The position numbers were made by a program, and so were the translations under genes. Shown here one piece after another: positions 40,379-50,437 of a DNA stretch of 64,000 nt (its first letter is position 1; each line of letters begins with the position of its first letter). The notes beneath the pieces were generated by a model. The model saw only the letters and a list, made by a program, of their open reading frames with translations, searched no databases and was not told the DNA's origin. This DNA is from an uncultured Christensenellaceae bacterium (lineage in GTDB: Bacteria > Bacillota > Clostridia > Christensenellales > UMGS416): positions 135,917 through 199,916 of the forward strand of contig CALWDW010000039.1 in assembly GCA_944376795.1 (NCBI GenBank), in the 5' to 3' direction.

Positions 40379-43300
40379 GGGATTTGTTGCAGCAGGACAA
40401 GCACTATATTCACTGCGCCCTATCTTCGGAGCGCGGCTTGTCCATGTGGCTGCTCCGGGCAGGCGTCAATCCCAAGCGGCAGTGCTATAAGCTCAGCTTC
40501 CTGGCGCTGGAGCCGGTGGAGGAAGCCGACGCCGGGCTGGTGCGGGAGTGTGTACGGCAGCGCTATGGCATCAACTGTGACATGCAGTGCAGTGTGCGCC
40601 TCCCTGCATCGGTCAAGGAGTGCCTGGATTCCTGGCCCCTGCTGGCAGAGTGGGCGGCCGAGCACTGCGGGCTTGCGCCAGAAGACGCCCAGACGCTCTA
40701 CCATCTGGCGCCCGAGTGCAGCGAGGGCCAGGTGCGCCTCGTAGGAAATATGCCCGATCCCTCCGGGCGACTGGGACCGGCAGCCAAGTTCCTGCGGGAA
40801 TTTCTGCGGTCGCAGCCTGATGGAGAGGGGCTGGGGCTGCAGATCGTTTTGCCTGCGGCGGCCGCAGAGGAGTTTGTGCCCCCGCCTCCGCCCCCTCCGC
40901 CGCCGGAGGAAGGGGCGAGAAGTGCATCCCCGCGCCCGGCCCCTGTGCGCAGTGCGGCCCCCGCCGGAGAGGGAAGGTTCCGCAGGAAGGGACGCTTTCG
41001 TGAGCCGGCAGAGGAAGGTTTGCTCTTTGGGCGTTCTTTGCGCGAGGACTGCATCCCCATGCGGGATGTGAACGAGGAATCCGGGCGCATCGCCGTGGAG
41101 GGCGAGGTTTTTCGGGTTGAGACCCGGGAAACCCGCGGGGGGAAGACCTTGGTGACCTTTGATATGACCGACCAGACATCTTCGGTTACAGCCAAGTTCT
41201 TTGCGGAGGCCAAGGATGCGGCTGCCATTCTGGAGAAGGTGAAGGAAGGGGCTTACCTGCGTGTGGCCGGGGACTATGCCTATGACGCATATGCCCATGA
41301 GTGCAGCCTGCGGGTAACCGCCATGCGGGAAGCGGAGGCGCCGCCGGCTAAGATGGACCAGGCAGCCGAAAAGCGCATCGAGCTCCATCTCCACACCCAA
41401 ATGTCTGCCATGGACGCCACCACCGATGTGGAGAAGGTGATCCGGCGCGCCGCCAAGTGGGGGCACCCGGCTATTGCCATCACCGACCATGGCGTGGTGC
41501 AGGCTTTCCCTGCCGCCTTTGACGCCGGGAAAAAGGCTGGAATTAAGGTGATCCTGGGCGTGGAGGGCTACTTGGTTTCCGACCGGGCCGACGTGGTGCG
41601 GGATGCCGACCAGGACAGCGCCGAACGCCGGTATGTGGCGCTGGACATCGAGACGACGGGACTGGATCCTCTGCACGACCGGATTACGGAAATAGGCGCC
41701 GTCCGCTATGTGCGCGGCGAGGCGGTGGAGAAATTCCAGACCTTTGTCAATCCGGAAATCCCGATTCCGGCCAATATCACCCATCTGACGGGTATTACCG
41801 ATGAGATGGTAGCCCACGCGCCCGACCGTTGTCAGGCAATCCAGGCTTTTTTGGAATTTGCCGGTACGGATACCTTGGCCGCTCACAACGCCAGCTTCGA
41901 TCTGGCCTTTCTGCGGAGGGATGCCTTGGCGGCCGGACGGAGCATTACGGCGCCGGTGGTGGATACCCTGGAGCTGTCCCGGCTGCTTTTGCCCACCATG
42001 CGGCGGCACAGGCTCAATGATGTAGCCTCCCGTCTGGGCGTTACCCAGGTAAACCATCACCGGGCGGATGACGATGCGCTGGTCTGCGGCAACATCCTTA
42101 TGAAGCTCCTGGCCATGGCCCGGGAACAGGGCGTGGAGCGCTTGGGGGAGCTCAATACCAAGCTTATTGCCCAAAACCCTGAAGTGGGTGCGGCACACCA
42201 TATTATTATCCTTGTCAAAAACCAGAAGGGCCTGAAAAATCTCTACGAGCTGATTTCTCGGTCCATGCTGGATCACTTTCACAAGGGAAAGCCCCGCATG
42301 CCCAAATCTCTCATCGATGAGAAGCGGGAGGGCCTCCTATTGGGCAGCGCCTGCGAGGCAGGGGAATTGTTTACCGCTATTTTGCATGGCTCGGAGCCGC
42401 AGGTGATCCGGGAGATTGCCTCCTGGTACGACTACCTGGAGGTGCAGCCCCTGGGAAACAACGCCTTCCTTACCCGCAATGGGACGGTGGCGGATCAGCG
42501 GGGGCTGGAGAAACTCAATGAAGCGATCATTGCCTTGGGGGAGGAGCTGGGTAAGCCCGTGGTGGCTACGGGAGACGTGCACTTCCTGGATCCGCAGGAC
42601 GAGGTGTACCGCCGCATCCTGATGTACGGGCAGAAATTCCAGGACGCTGACGCCCAGCCCCCCCTCTACTTCCGCACCACGGAAGAAATGTTGGCCGAAT
42701 TCAGTTATCTGTCGCCGCAGAAGGCACATGAAATTGTGGTGGAAAACCCTGCGCTGATCAACAGCTGGATTGAGACGGTGGATCCTCTGCCTCCGTACAA
42801 GCTCTATGCGCCTTCCATCGAAGGGGCGGCCGACCAGGTGCTGCACAATTCCTATGCGACGGCCAAGGCCATCTATGGCGATCCCTTACCGGAGATCGTG
42901 GAGGCGCGACTGAAAAAGGAACTGGATTCCATCGTGGGCTACGGGTTTTCGGTGCTCTACCTCATCGCGGCCAAGCTGGTGATTAAGTCCAACAGCGACG
43001 GGTACCTGGTGGGAAGCCGGGGTTCGGTGGGTTCTTCCTTGGTGGCCACCATGACCGGCATTACCGAGGTCAATCCGCTGCCGCCCCACTATGTCTGCAA
43101 GAACTGCAAGCACAGCGATTTTGATATCGATACCTCGATTTATGGCTGCGGCCCCGATCTTCCCGACGCCAACTGCCCGGTCTGCGGCACGCCGTATACC
43201 AAATTGGGCTATGACATTCCGTTTGAAGTGTTTTTGGGCTTCAAGGGGGATAAGGTGCCGGATATCGATCTGAATTTCTCCGGGGACTACCAGCCCCGGG

Positions 43301-44688
43301 TGCATAAGTACATCGAAGTGCTCCTGGGGGAAAAGAATGTATTCCGTGCCGGCACCATCGGCACCATTGCCGAAAAAACCGCGTATGGATACGTAAAAAA
43401 CTACCTGGCGGAGCACAATATAGTGGCCACCAACGCCGAGATGAACAGGCTGGCCAAGGGCTGTACCGGGGTGAAGCGCACCACGGGGCAGCATCCCGGC
43501 GGCATCATTGTGGTCCCGGCGGACATGTCGGTGTACGATTTTACCGCCATTCAGCATCCGGCTGACGACCAGGACTCCAGCATTATAACCACCCATTTTG
43601 ACTTCAACTCCCTTCATGACCGGCTGGTTAAGCTGGACGTGCTGGGCCACGATGACCCCACCGTGCTGCGCATGCTGCAGGATATTACGGGGATCGATCC
43701 CAAGACCCTTCCCTTGGACGATCCGGAAACTATGAAGATTTTTGCCGGAACGGAATCCTTGGGCATCACCCCCGAGGATATCCATGACTGCCAGACGGGT
43801 ACGCTGGCCATTCCGGAGTTTGGCACCAAATTCGTGCGGCAGATGCTGGTGGATACCCGGCCTACTACCATGGCGGAGCTTCTGCGAATTTCGGGGCTCT
43901 CCCACGGGACGGATGTTTGGCTGGGTAATGCGCAGGATCTGATCGTCAACAAGATTGCGACCTTGAAGGAGTGCATCTGCACCCGGGACGATATTATGAA
44001 CGCGCTGATTGCCTATGGCGTTCCGGCCAAAGTTGCGTTTGACACCATGGAGTCGGTGCGTAAGGGTAAGGGCCTCAAGCCCGAGATGGAAGAGGCTATG
44101 CAAGAGCATCACGTGCCCGAATGGTTTGCCGACTCCTGTCGGAAAATCGGCTACATGTTCCCGAAGGCCCATGCCGCGGCCTATGTCATGATGGCGGTGC
44201 GTATCGCGTGGTACAAGGTTCATATTCCGTTGGCGTTCTATGCCGCGTACTTCACGGTTCGCGCCGACGACTTTGACGCCTCCATCATGATGGACCCCGC
44301 CCAGGTGCGGCAGGAAATTGCCAGGATTGACGCTATGGGCCGGGACGCTGGGGTCAAGGAAAAAAATGTTTTGACCATATTGGAGGTTGTGCAGGAAATG
44401 AATGCCCGGGGTATACGCTTCGCTCCGGTGGATCTGTACGCCTCTGATGCCACAAGATTTCTAATTACCGATAAGGGGATCCGTCCGCCCTTTACGGCCC
44501 TGCCTGGCCTAGGGGCTACCGCTGCCAAGAATCTGGCGGCAGCACGGGAAGAGGGAGCCTTCCTTTCAGTGGAGGATATTGTCAAGCGCAGCCATGTCAG
44601 CCGTGCGGTGATCGATCTGCTGCGGAGTTTCCATTGCCTGGACGGACTGCCGGAAACCAGCCAGTTGACCCTGTTTGATATGCTGTAG
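40366..44688 (+). CDS. polC: DNA polymerase III alpha subunit, PolC type
   Basis: A 1440-residue replicative polymerase with built-in proofreading. Order: N-terminal domain (1-165), a linker with nine consecutive Pro (about 172-180) rich in Arg and Ala, OB fold (about 235-320), PHP domain with LHLHTQMSAMDA (about 338-350) and ITDHG, exonuclease with ALDIETTGLDP (about 424-434) and HNASFDLAF, then the PHP remainder, polymerase palm and fingers (about 800-1250) including DIDLNFSGDYQ and a zinc pair CPVCG. The C-terminal helix-hairpin region ends at TLFDML. Starts at GTG 40366 after GGAGG. Length is in the usual 1430-1460 range. Confidence 0.98.
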   Translation: MSELRDLLQQDKHYIHCALSSERGLSMWLLRAGVNPKRQCYKLSFLALEPVEEADAGLVRECVRQRYGINCDMQCSVRLPASVKECLDSWPLLAEWAAEHCGLAPEDAQTLYHLAPECSEGQVRLVGNMPDPSGRLGPAAKFLREFLRSQPDGEGLGLQIVLPAAAAEEFVPPPPPPPPPEEGARSASPRPAPVRSAAPAGEGRFRRKGRFREPAEEGLLFGRSLREDCIPMRDVNEESGRIAVEGEVFRVETRETRGGKTLVTFDMTDQTSSVTAKFFAEAKDAAAILEKVKEGAYLRVAGDYAYDAYAHECSLRVTAMREAEAPPAKMDQAAEKRIELHLHTQMSAMDATTDVEKVIRRAAKWGHPAIAITDHGVVQAFPAAFDAGKKAGIKVILGVEGYLVSDRADVVRDADQDSAERRYVALDIETTGLDPLHDRITEIGAVRYVRGEAVEKFQTFVNPEIPIPANITHLTGITDEMVAHAPDRCQAIQAFLEFAGTDTLAAHNASFDLAFLRRDALAAGRSITAPVVDTLELSRLLLPTMRRHRLNDVASRLGVTQVNHHRADDDALVCGNILMKLLAMAREQGVERLGELNTKLIAQNPEVGAAHHIIILVKNQKGLKNLYELISRSMLDHFHKGKPRMPKSLIDEKREGLLLGSACEAGELFTAILHGSEPQVIREIASWYDYLEVQPLGNNAFLTRNGTVADQRGLEKLNEAIIALGEELGKPVVATGDVHFLDPQDEVYRRILMYGQKFQDADAQPPLYFRTTEEMLAEFSYLSPQKAHEIVVENPALINSWIETVDPLPPYKLYAPSIEGAADQVLHNSYATAKAIYGDPLPEIVEARLKKELDSIVGYGFSVLYLIAAKLVIKSNSDGYLVGSRGSVGSSLVATMTGITEVNPLPPHYVCKNCKHSDFDIDTSIYGCGPDLPDANCPVCGTPYTKLGYDIPFEVFLGFKGDKVPDIDLNFSGDYQPRVHKYIEVLLGEKNVFRAGTIGTIAEKTAYGYVKNYLAEHNIVATNAEMNRLAKGCTGVKRTTGQHPGGIIVVPADMSVYDFTAIQHPADDQDSSIITTHFDFNSLHDRLVKLDVLGHDDPTVLRMLQDITGIDPKTLPLDDPETMKIFAGTESLGITPEDIHDCQTGTLAIPEFGTKFVRQMLVDTRPTTMAELLRISGLSHGTDVWLGNAQDLIVNKIATLKECICTRDDIMNALIAYGVPAKVAFDTMESVRKGKGLKPEMEEAMQEHHVPEWFADSCRKIGYMFPKAHAAAYVMMAVRIAWYKVHIPLAFYAAYFTVRADDFDASIMMDPAQVRQEIARIDAMGRDAGVKEKNVLTILEVVQEMNARGIRFAPVDLYASDATRFLITDKGIRPPFTALPGLGATAAKNLAAAREEGAFLSVEDIVKRSHVSRAVIDLLRSFHCLDGLPETSQLTLFDML

Positions 44689-44785
44689 CTGCCGGAATGT
44701 GCTCCGGGATGGCAACGGCCATGCATTTCCGGGCTGCTTTCTTAGCGATTTTGTGGATTTTTCGTCCATGATACCGGAATAACGC

Positions 44786-44814
44786 TTGTCAATGGCTGGT
44801 TGGGATGGTATAAT
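44786..44814 (+). promoter_or_regulatory. Promoter of the rimP-nusA-infB operon
   Basis: TTGTCA (44786-44791), 17-base spacer, TATAAT (44809-44814). Confidence 0.75.
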
Positions 44815-44839
44815 AAGTCCGTGAATAGGCGTGAACTTT

Positions 44840-44865
44840 GAAGAGTGGGCTGACCCGCTCTTTCT
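44840..44865 (+). promoter_or_regulatory. Conserved-type hairpin in the rimP leader
   Basis: AGAGTGGG-CTGA-CCCGCTCT followed by TTCTT, 25 bases after the predicted start. Terminator-like hairpins of this kind commonly precede rimP in Bacillota and may attenuate the operon (NusA feedback is one idea). Confidence 0.55.
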
Positions 44866-44903
44866 TATTGTAAGGCTGCACAGGTGTTCGAAGGAGGATG
44901 GCA

Positions 44904-45368
44904 TTGGCATATAATCAAGTGGAACAGGCGGCGCTCCGGATCGCCGAACCCGTGCTGGAGGAGATGGGCTACGAGCTGGTGGATGTGGAGTTTACCAAAG
45001 AGGCCCAGGATTGGCATTTGGTGGTCTATATTGATAAGCCCGGCGGCGTTACCCTGGACGATTGCGAGGCGGTCACCCGGGCCTTAGATCCGCTGATGGA
45101 TGCTGAACCCAGTATCGTGGGAAAGCATGACTACTTCTCCGTGTCTTCTCCGGGGCTGGACCGGCCGCTGAAGCGAGAGCGGGACTATGCCCGTAGCATG
45201 GGCAAGGAGATTGAGGTCCGGCTTTATGCCGCCCAGCATGGCGCCAAGCAATTCTCCGGAATCCTTGCCGCATATGATGCAGAAACGGTTACCCTTCAGG
45301 TGGGGAAGCAGCAGATCCAGCTGGAGCGGAAGAATATTGCCATGGCCCGGCTGGCCATCCATTTTTAG
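44904..45368 (+). CDS. rimP: Ribosome maturation factor RimP
   Basis: A 154-residue 30S assembly factor. It has LEEMGYELVDVEF, VVYIDKPGGVTLDDCEAVTR and YFSVSSPGLDRPLK, all RimP signatures. Start choice: AAGGAGG (44891-44897) touches ATG 44898, so TTG 44904 at 6 bases is more likely to be used; the difference is two residues. First gene of a long operon with nusA, ylxR, ylxQ, infB. Confidence 0.95.
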   Translation: MAYNQVEQAALRIAEPVLEEMGYELVDVEFTKEAQDWHLVVYIDKPGGVTLDDCEAVTRALDPLMDAEPSIVGKHDYFSVSSPGLDRPLKRERDYARSMGKEIEVRLYAAQHGAKQFSGILAAYDAETVTLQVGKQQIQLERKNIAMARLAIHF

Positions 45369-45395
45369 CAGTAGGAAAACGGAGGGAGTACTTGT

Positions 45396-46439
45396 ATGAA
45401 TGCCGAGTTTATGATGGCACTCACCGATATCGAGAAGGAAAAGGGCATCAGCAAGGAGTTTATGCTGGATGCCATTGAGGCGGCACTGACCGCCGCATAT
45501 AAGCGGGATTTTGGGCCCAATGAAGATGTCCGCGTGGCCGTGGACCGGGAAACCGGCGACGTGGCGATTTTCCGCCGCCGCAAAATTGTTGAGGAGGTGG
45601 AGGATCCCAGCCAGCAGATCAGCCTGGCCGATGCCAAAGCCATCGACTACCGCGCCGATGTGGGAGGCGTCATCGAGGAACGGATCAAGCCGGGAAGCTT
45701 CGGACGAATTGCCGCCCAGACAGCAAAGCAGGTGGTGGTGCAGCGGATCCGCGAGGCCGAGCGCGGCATGATCATGACGGAGTTCACCGAGAAGGAGAAC
45801 GAGATCCTTTCCGCCGTGGTGCAGCGCGTGGAAAAGGGCGTGGTCTACGTGCAGATCGACCGCACCGAGGGTACCATTCCCGCCAGCGAGCAGATGCCCA
45901 ATGAGAAGTATCACGTCAACGACCGGCTGAAGGTCTATGTGGTGGAAGTGCGCAAGGGACTGCGGGGGCCTCAGGTTATCGTCTCCCGGAGCCATCCCGG
46001 GCTGGTGAAGCGGCTCTTTGAGATGGAAGTCCCAGAGATCCATGCCGGAGTGGTGTTGATTAAGAACATTGCCCGAGAGGCTGGGTATCGCACCAAAATG
46101 GCGGTTTTCAGTAAGGATGACCAGGTGGATGCCATCGGTTCCTGCGTGGGACAGAAGGGGGCTCGGGTAGAGGCAGTTAGCGCTGAGCTCCATGGAGAGC
46201 GGGTGGATATCATCCGTTGGAGCAGCGACCCCGGTGAGTTTATTGCCAATGCTCTTAGCCCTGCCCGGGTGATCCTGGTGCAGGTCAATGAGGAGGAACG
46301 GGCTGCTCGCGTCATCGTGCCAGACAACCAGCTCTCTTTGGCCATCGGCAAAGAGGGACAGAATGCACGCCTGGCCGCCAAACTTACCGGGTGGAAGATT
46401 GACATCAAGAGCCAGAGCCAGACGATGGATATGCTCTAG
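45396..46439 (+). CDS. nusA: Transcription elongation/termination factor NusA
   Basis: A 347-residue protein: N-terminal RNA-polymerase-binding domain (1-125), S1 domain (about 135-200) with VVYVQIDRTEGTIP, and two KH domains (about 200-347) with GSCVGQKGARVEAV and LAIGKEGQNARLAAKL. It lacks the C-terminal acidic repeats of E. coli NusA, as in Bacillota. GGAGGGA precedes ATG 45396. Confidence 0.97.
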   Translation: MNAEFMMALTDIEKEKGISKEFMLDAIEAALTAAYKRDFGPNEDVRVAVDRETGDVAIFRRRKIVEEVEDPSQQISLADAKAIDYRADVGGVIEERIKPGSFGRIAAQTAKQVVVQRIREAERGMIMTEFTEKENEILSAVVQRVEKGVVYVQIDRTEGTIPASEQMPNEKYHVNDRLKVYVVEVRKGLRGPQVIVSRSHPGLVKRLFEMEVPEIHAGVVLIKNIAREAGYRTKMAVFSKDDQVDAIGSCVGQKGARVEAVSAELHGERVDIIRWSSDPGEFIANALSPARVILVQVNEEERAARVIVPDNQLSLAIGKEGQNARLAAKLTGWKIDIKSQSQTMDML

Positions 46440-46504
46440 GGCCCATGGAGGAGTGGCGCCTTCTCTCCGGGGATGCCAGATCATTATGTTAAAGAGGGGA
46501 AATC

Positions 46505-46810
46505 ATGCCGACAACGCGTAAAATTCCGATGCGCATGTGTATTGGGTGCCGGGAAAGGCATCCTAAGAAAGAATTGATCCGGGTGGTCCGGCGCGCTAGC
46601 GATGGGGAGATCGTGGTGGATATCACGGGTAAGATTTCGGGCCGCGGCGCATACCTGTGCCGGGACAAGACAGCCTGCCTGGAGCGCGCCGTCAAAACCC
46701 GTGCCTTGGAACGGCAGCTAGAGCATCCTATTGGCCCTGAGGTGTATGAAAGCCTGCGCGGGCAGCTGGAGGAATATGGCAGATCACAAGTGCAGCTACC
46801 GGAGCCTTGA
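46505..46810 (+). CDS. rnpM: RNase P modulator RnpM (YlxR)
   Basis: A 101-residue basic protein. It has MRMCIGCRERHPKKELIRVV (20 residues) and SGRGAYLCRDKTAC, the two Cys-containing signatures of the family, recently shown in Bacillus to bind RNase P RNA and inhibit it. AGAGGGG precedes the start. Overlaps ylxQ by 35 bases. Confidence 0.94.
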   Translation: MPTTRKIPMRMCIGCRERHPKKELIRVVRRASDGEIVVDITGKISGRGAYLCRDKTACLERAVKTRALERQLEHPIGPEVYESLRGQLEEYGRSQVQLPEP

Positions 46811-47102
46811 GGGAGCTATCGGCCTATGCCTGCGAGCCGGAAGGTGTGTCACAGGCGCCCAGGGCTGCCAGGATGCAATACGCAGGGGAGAAGCCCTGCT
46901 GGTATTAATCGATCCATCCGTTTCGGAGCGGTCCAAGCAGCAGTGGGTTCATATGTGCGGGTATTACCGGGCCTGTTACCGGTATTTGCCCAAGGCGGAG
47001 ATGCTCTCCCGCCTCACTGGCAGGGAGAATCGGAAAATCGCGGCGGTGACCGATGCGGGATTTGCCCGGATGATCGGAGAGCTGCTTCCTATATCGAAAT
47101 AA
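46776..47102 (+). CDS. ylxQ: L7Ae-family RNA-binding protein YlxQ
   Basis: A 108-residue protein with the L7Ae/L30e/Gadd45 fold, likely to bind kink-turn RNA. It has [16 protein letters not shown] and [14 protein letters not shown]; the later LLVI-like segments are altered. Start ATG 46776 with GGAGGAAT, inside the end of ylxR. Gene order nusA-ylxR-ylxQ-infB is the standard one. Confidence 0.88.
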   Translation: MADHKCSYRSLEGAIGLCLRAGRCVTGAQGCQDAIRRGEALLVLIDPSVSERSKQQWVHMCGYYRACYRYLPKAEMLSRLTGRENRKIAAVTDAGFARMIGELLPISK

Positions 47103-47127
47103 ACGCACGGGGGTGCCTAAGAGTTAT

Positions 47128-49956
47128 ATGAGCAAAATGAATGTGCACAAGACAGCCGGAGAATTGGCGGCCGCTACCAATGAGCTGCTGACCAAGATTC
47201 GTGAGACGAAGAAGACAGTGCAGGGCCATGCGACCCATCTGCGTACTGTAGAAGAGACCATCCGTGCCAATGAGCGTCGGGAGCAGGAGGCGGCCAAAGC
47301 TGCCGCCGAGGCCCAAGCGGCACAGGCCCGTCAGGAAGCTGCCGCCCAGGAGAGCGCAGCCCCGATACATACGGCCGCCGTGGAATCCCAGCCTGCTCCT
47401 GTGCGGGAGACTGAACCTGTGGCCAAGCCTGCGGCCCCGGAGGAAGCGCCTGCTGCGTCCCACAGCGAAGCGCAGGAAGCTTCCCGTCTCCGTCGGCAGC
47501 CACGTCCGGTGGATTCGCAGGACGGAGGTCGTGTAGCCCCGCGGGATAGTCAGCGCGCACCCTATAGCCGGGACGGCCAGGGCAGCGGTCAGCGTGCGCC
47601 CTACAACCGGGACGGCCAGCGCGCACCCTACAGTCGGGACAGCCAGGGCAGTGGTCAGCGCGCACCCTATAGTCGGGATGGCCAGGGCAGCGGTCAGCGC
47701 GCACCCTACAGCCGGGATGGCCAGGGCAGCGGTCAGCGCGCACCCTACAGCCGGGACGGCCAGGGTGGCCAACGTGCACCCCATAGCCGGGATGTCCAGG
47801 GTGGTCAGCGTGCGCCCTATAGCCGGGATGGCCAGCGGCCAGCCGGCCCTCGCCCTGGATTTGGCCGGGATCGGGTTCCGGATAAGGATGCCGAGCCTGC
47901 GCGTCAGGGACAGCAGCGCCGTACGGGCGGAGCGGCCCGTGGCGGAATCAGCTCCCGGGCTCTGGCGAAGGAATTGGTGCCTTCCCTGGAAAAGGAGCGG
48001 GTGTCCAATTATGATCCGAAGAAAAACAGCTACAAGCGGGAACCGGAGAAGGATGCCGCCAAGAAGAATAAGAAGGCGCTCCAGCGGGAAATGGCGCCCG
48101 CCATAACGGGGGATGATGAGTACGTCCGCGGCGGCCGCCGGCCTAAGCGTCGTCAGGTCGAAGCGCCTGTTCCGGAGAAGAAGGTCATCGATCACGCCGT
48201 GATTACCACCGAGCGGGTGGCTATTAAGGACTTGGCCGAGAAGATCGGCAAGCCTGGGGCCGCCATTATCAAAAAGCTCATGCTCTTGGGAACCTTAGCC
48301 AATATCAACCAGGAAATTGACTTTGACATGGCAGAGCTGGTGGCGGCGGACTTTGGCGTGACCTTGGAGCATAAGGTGGACAAAACCGCTGAAGAAACCA
48401 TGATTGACGCCTACAGCGAGGGCGATGACGACAGCGAGAGCTTGATCGAGCGGCCGCCTGTGGTGACCATTATGGGCCACGTAGACCATGGTAAGACTTC
48501 CCTGCTGGATGCGATCCGCAATACCCGGGTTACTGCCGGCGAGGCCGGCGGCATCACCCAGCACATCGGCGCCTACAGTATCACCGTACGAGGAGATAAG
48601 CGGATTACCTTCCTGGATACGCCGGGTCATGAGGCCTTTACCGCCATGCGTGCCCGTGGCGCCCAGGTAACCGATGTGGCCGTTCTGGTGGTGGCTGCGG
48701 ACGATGGCATTATGCCCCAGACGGTGGAGGCAATCAACCACATCAAAGATGCCAAGGTGCCGATGATTGTTGCCATCAATAAGATGGACTTGGCTACGGC
48801 CAACCCCGATCGGATTCTGCAGGAGCTGACCCAGTACGGCATTGTTGCCGAAGAATGGGGCGGCGATGCCATCATTGCTAAGGTGTCGGCCACCACGGGC
48901 GAGGGCCTGGATAACCTGCTGGATATGATCCTGCTGGTCTCCGAAGTGGAGGAACTCCGGGCCAATCCCAACCGGCGCGCTAAGGGCACGGTGGTCGAGG
49001 CGAAGATGGATAACCGGGGACGCGGCCCTGTGGCCACCGTTCTGGTGCAGAATGGTACCCTGCGGGTAGGGGACTACATTGTGGCCGGCGGCTCCTCGGG
49101 CCGTGTCCGCGCCATGAATGATGACATGGGACGCCGTGTGCAGAAGGCGGGTCCCTCCATTCCTGTGGAGGTGGTGGGCTTCTCCGATGTGCCGGAGGCC
49201 GGCGATGTGCTCTATGCCGTGGAGGATGAAAAACTCTCTAAGCGCGTGGCCAGCGAGCGCAGGGAGAAGATTAAGGCCGATAAGATGCGGGCCAGTTCCC
49301 GTGTTACGCTGGATGATCTCTTCGATCGGATCAGCCAGGGCAATATGAAGGAGCTGCGCATCATCATCAAAGCCGACGTCCAGGGCTCGGCTGAAGCTGT
49401 GCGGGCCTCCTTGGAGAAGCTTTCCAATGACGAAGTGCGCATTGTGGCCATCCACAGCGGCGTGGGCGCCATTACGGAGAGCGACGTTATGCTTGCCTCC
49501 AGTTCTAACGCAGTTATTATCGGATTCAACATTCGGCCGGACGCCAATGGCCGGGCTGCCGCAGAGCGGGAGAATGTGGAGATTCGGACCTACCGGGTGA
49601 TTTACAACGCCATCGAAGATATGGAGAAAGCTATCAAGGGTATGCTGGATCCCACCTTCAAGGAAGTGGTGCATGGGCACGCCGAGGTGCGCACGACCTT
49701 CAATATCTCCAATGTGGGAACCGTTGCCGGCTGCTATGTGACCGACGGCAAGATTCTGCGCAACGACATGGTCCGCGTAACCCGGGACAGCGTTGTCATC
49801 CACGAAGGCAAGCTTTTGACGCTGAAAAGATTCAAGGACGATGTCCGCGAGGTGGCCAGCGGCTACGAGTGCGGCGTCTCCTTGGAGAATTTCAACGATA
49901 TCAAGGAGAACGACGTCATCGAGGCCTATGCTATGGAAGAGGTAACGGCCGAGTAA
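47128..49956 (+). CDS. infB: Translation initiation factor IF-2
   Basis: A 942-residue GTPase that places initiator tRNA on the 30S subunit. Order: short IF2-N region, Ala/Glu/Pro-rich segment, an unusual repeat region (residues about 142-234) built of [13 protein letters not shown]-like units, a basic segment, second IF2-N (about 355-410), G domain with GHVDHGKT (450-457), DTPGHE and NKMD, then domains II, III and IV. Start ATG 47128; GTG 47113 in frame is an alternative, and neither has ideal ribosome-site spacing. Stops before a terminator that precedes rbfA. Confidence 0.97.
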   Translation: MSKMNVHKTAGELAAATNELLTKIRETKKTVQGHATHLRTVEETIRANERREQEAAKAAAEAQAAQARQEAAAQESAAPIHTAAVESQPAPVRETEPVAKPAAPEEAPAASHSEAQEASRLRRQPRPVDSQDGGRVAPRDSQRAPYSRDGQGSGQRAPYNRDGQRAPYSRDSQGSGQRAPYSRDGQGSGQRAPYSRDGQGSGQRAPYSRDGQGGQRAPHSRDVQGGQRAPYSRDGQRPAGPRPGFGRDRVPDKDAEPARQGQQRRTGGAARGGISSRALAKELVPSLEKERVSNYDPKKNSYKREPEKDAAKKNKKALQREMAPAITGDDEYVRGGRRPKRRQVEAPVPEKKVIDHAVITTERVAIKDLAEKIGKPGAAIIKKLMLLGTLANINQEIDFDMAELVAADFGVTLEHKVDKTAEETMIDAYSEGDDDSESLIERPPVVTIMGHVDHGKTSLLDAIRNTRVTAGEAGGITQHIGAYSITVRGDKRITFLDTPGHEAFTAMRARGAQVTDVAVLVVAADDGIMPQTVEAINHIKDAKVPMIVAINKMDLATANPDRILQELTQYGIVAEEWGGDAIIAKVSATTGEGLDNLLDMILLVSEVEELRANPNRRAKGTVVEAKMDNRGRGPVATVLVQNGTLRVGDYIVAGGSSGRVRAMNDDMGRRVQKAGPSIPVEVVGFSDVPEAGDVLYAVEDEKLSKRVASERREKIKADKMRASSRVTLDDLFDRISQGNMKELRIIIKADVQGSAEAVRASLEKLSNDEVRIVAIHSGVGAITESDVMLASSSNAVIIGFNIRPDANGRAAAERENVEIRTYRVIYNAIEDMEKAIKGMLDPTFKEVVHGHAEVRTTFNISNVGTVAGCYVTDGKILRNDMVRVTRDSVVIHEGKLLTLKRFKDDVREVASGYECGVSLENFNDIKENDVIEAYAMEEVTAE
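47551..47835 (+). repeat. Tandem in-frame repeat inside infB
   Basis: Eight copies of RAP[YH][SN]RD, most spaced 39 bases (13 residues: [13 protein letters not shown]) and some shortened to 24-30 bases. Codons vary between units (CGC/CGT, TAT/TAC), so this is not a very recent copy error only. Confidence 0.9.
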
Positions 49957-49971
49957 ACCCCTTAAATCTGG

Positions 49972-50016
49972 ATATCCGGGTTGTGACCGCCATGGCCGCG
50001 TCCCGGATATTTTTTC
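49972..50016 (+). terminator. Terminator between infB and rbfA
   Basis: Perfect arms ATATCCGGG (49972-49980) and CCCGGATAT (50002-50010) followed by TTTTT. Confidence 0.8.
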
Positions 50017-50077
50017 CTCCAGGCGATTCCCTTCGTTGGGACGGGTTTGCCTTAGTACGCAGTAAAGGAAGAGTATT

Positions 50078-50437
50078 ATGCCAAAACATCGTATACAGAG
50101 AGTCTCGGAAGAGATTAAAAAGTGTATCAGCGCCATCATCCGGGAGGAATTAAAGGATCCCGATATTCCGGCCCTTTGTTCGGTGATGGATGTGGAGTGT
50201 ACCAGCGACCTGAAGCACGCTAAGGTCTATATCAGCATCTATGGGCAAGATGCCGACCCGGAAAAGGCGATGAAAGCCCTGCGCCGTTCGGCAGGCATGC
50301 TCCGCAGCCAGATCAGCCGAAGGATGTCTACCCGGACGGTGCCGGAGCTGCACTTTGTGCTGGATAGCTCCATCAGTCACAGCATCCACATTGCCGAGAT
50401 CTTGGAGAAGCTCCAGGAGGGGGAAAAGGATGAGTAG
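50078..50437 (+). CDS. rbfA: 30S ribosome-binding factor RbfA
   Basis: A 119-residue KH-fold assembly factor for 16S rRNA 5'-end maturation. It has HRIQRVSEEIKKCISAII, DPDIPALCSVMDVECTSDL (19 residues), KVYISIYG and ELHFVLDSSISHSIHI. Length normal. Downstream of a terminator, so it may depend on readthrough from infB; the short gap has no clear promoter. Overlaps the next gene by 8 bases. Confidence 0.96.
   Translation: MPKHRIQRVSEEIKKCISAIIREELKDPDIPALCSVMDVECTSDLKHAKVYISIYGQDADPEKAMKALRRSAGMLRSQISRRMSTRTVPELHFVLDSSISHSIHIAEILEKLQEGEKDE

Noticed and set aside
40420-44223. Two long minus-strand open frames opposite polC
   Set aside because: Shadow frames of polC; His/Gly-rich products without domains or ribosome sites.
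47551-47835. Tandem repeats considered as a CRISPR array
   Set aside because: Units are adjacent, in frame and coding (RAPYSRD), with no unique spacers between identical direct repeats and no cas genes.
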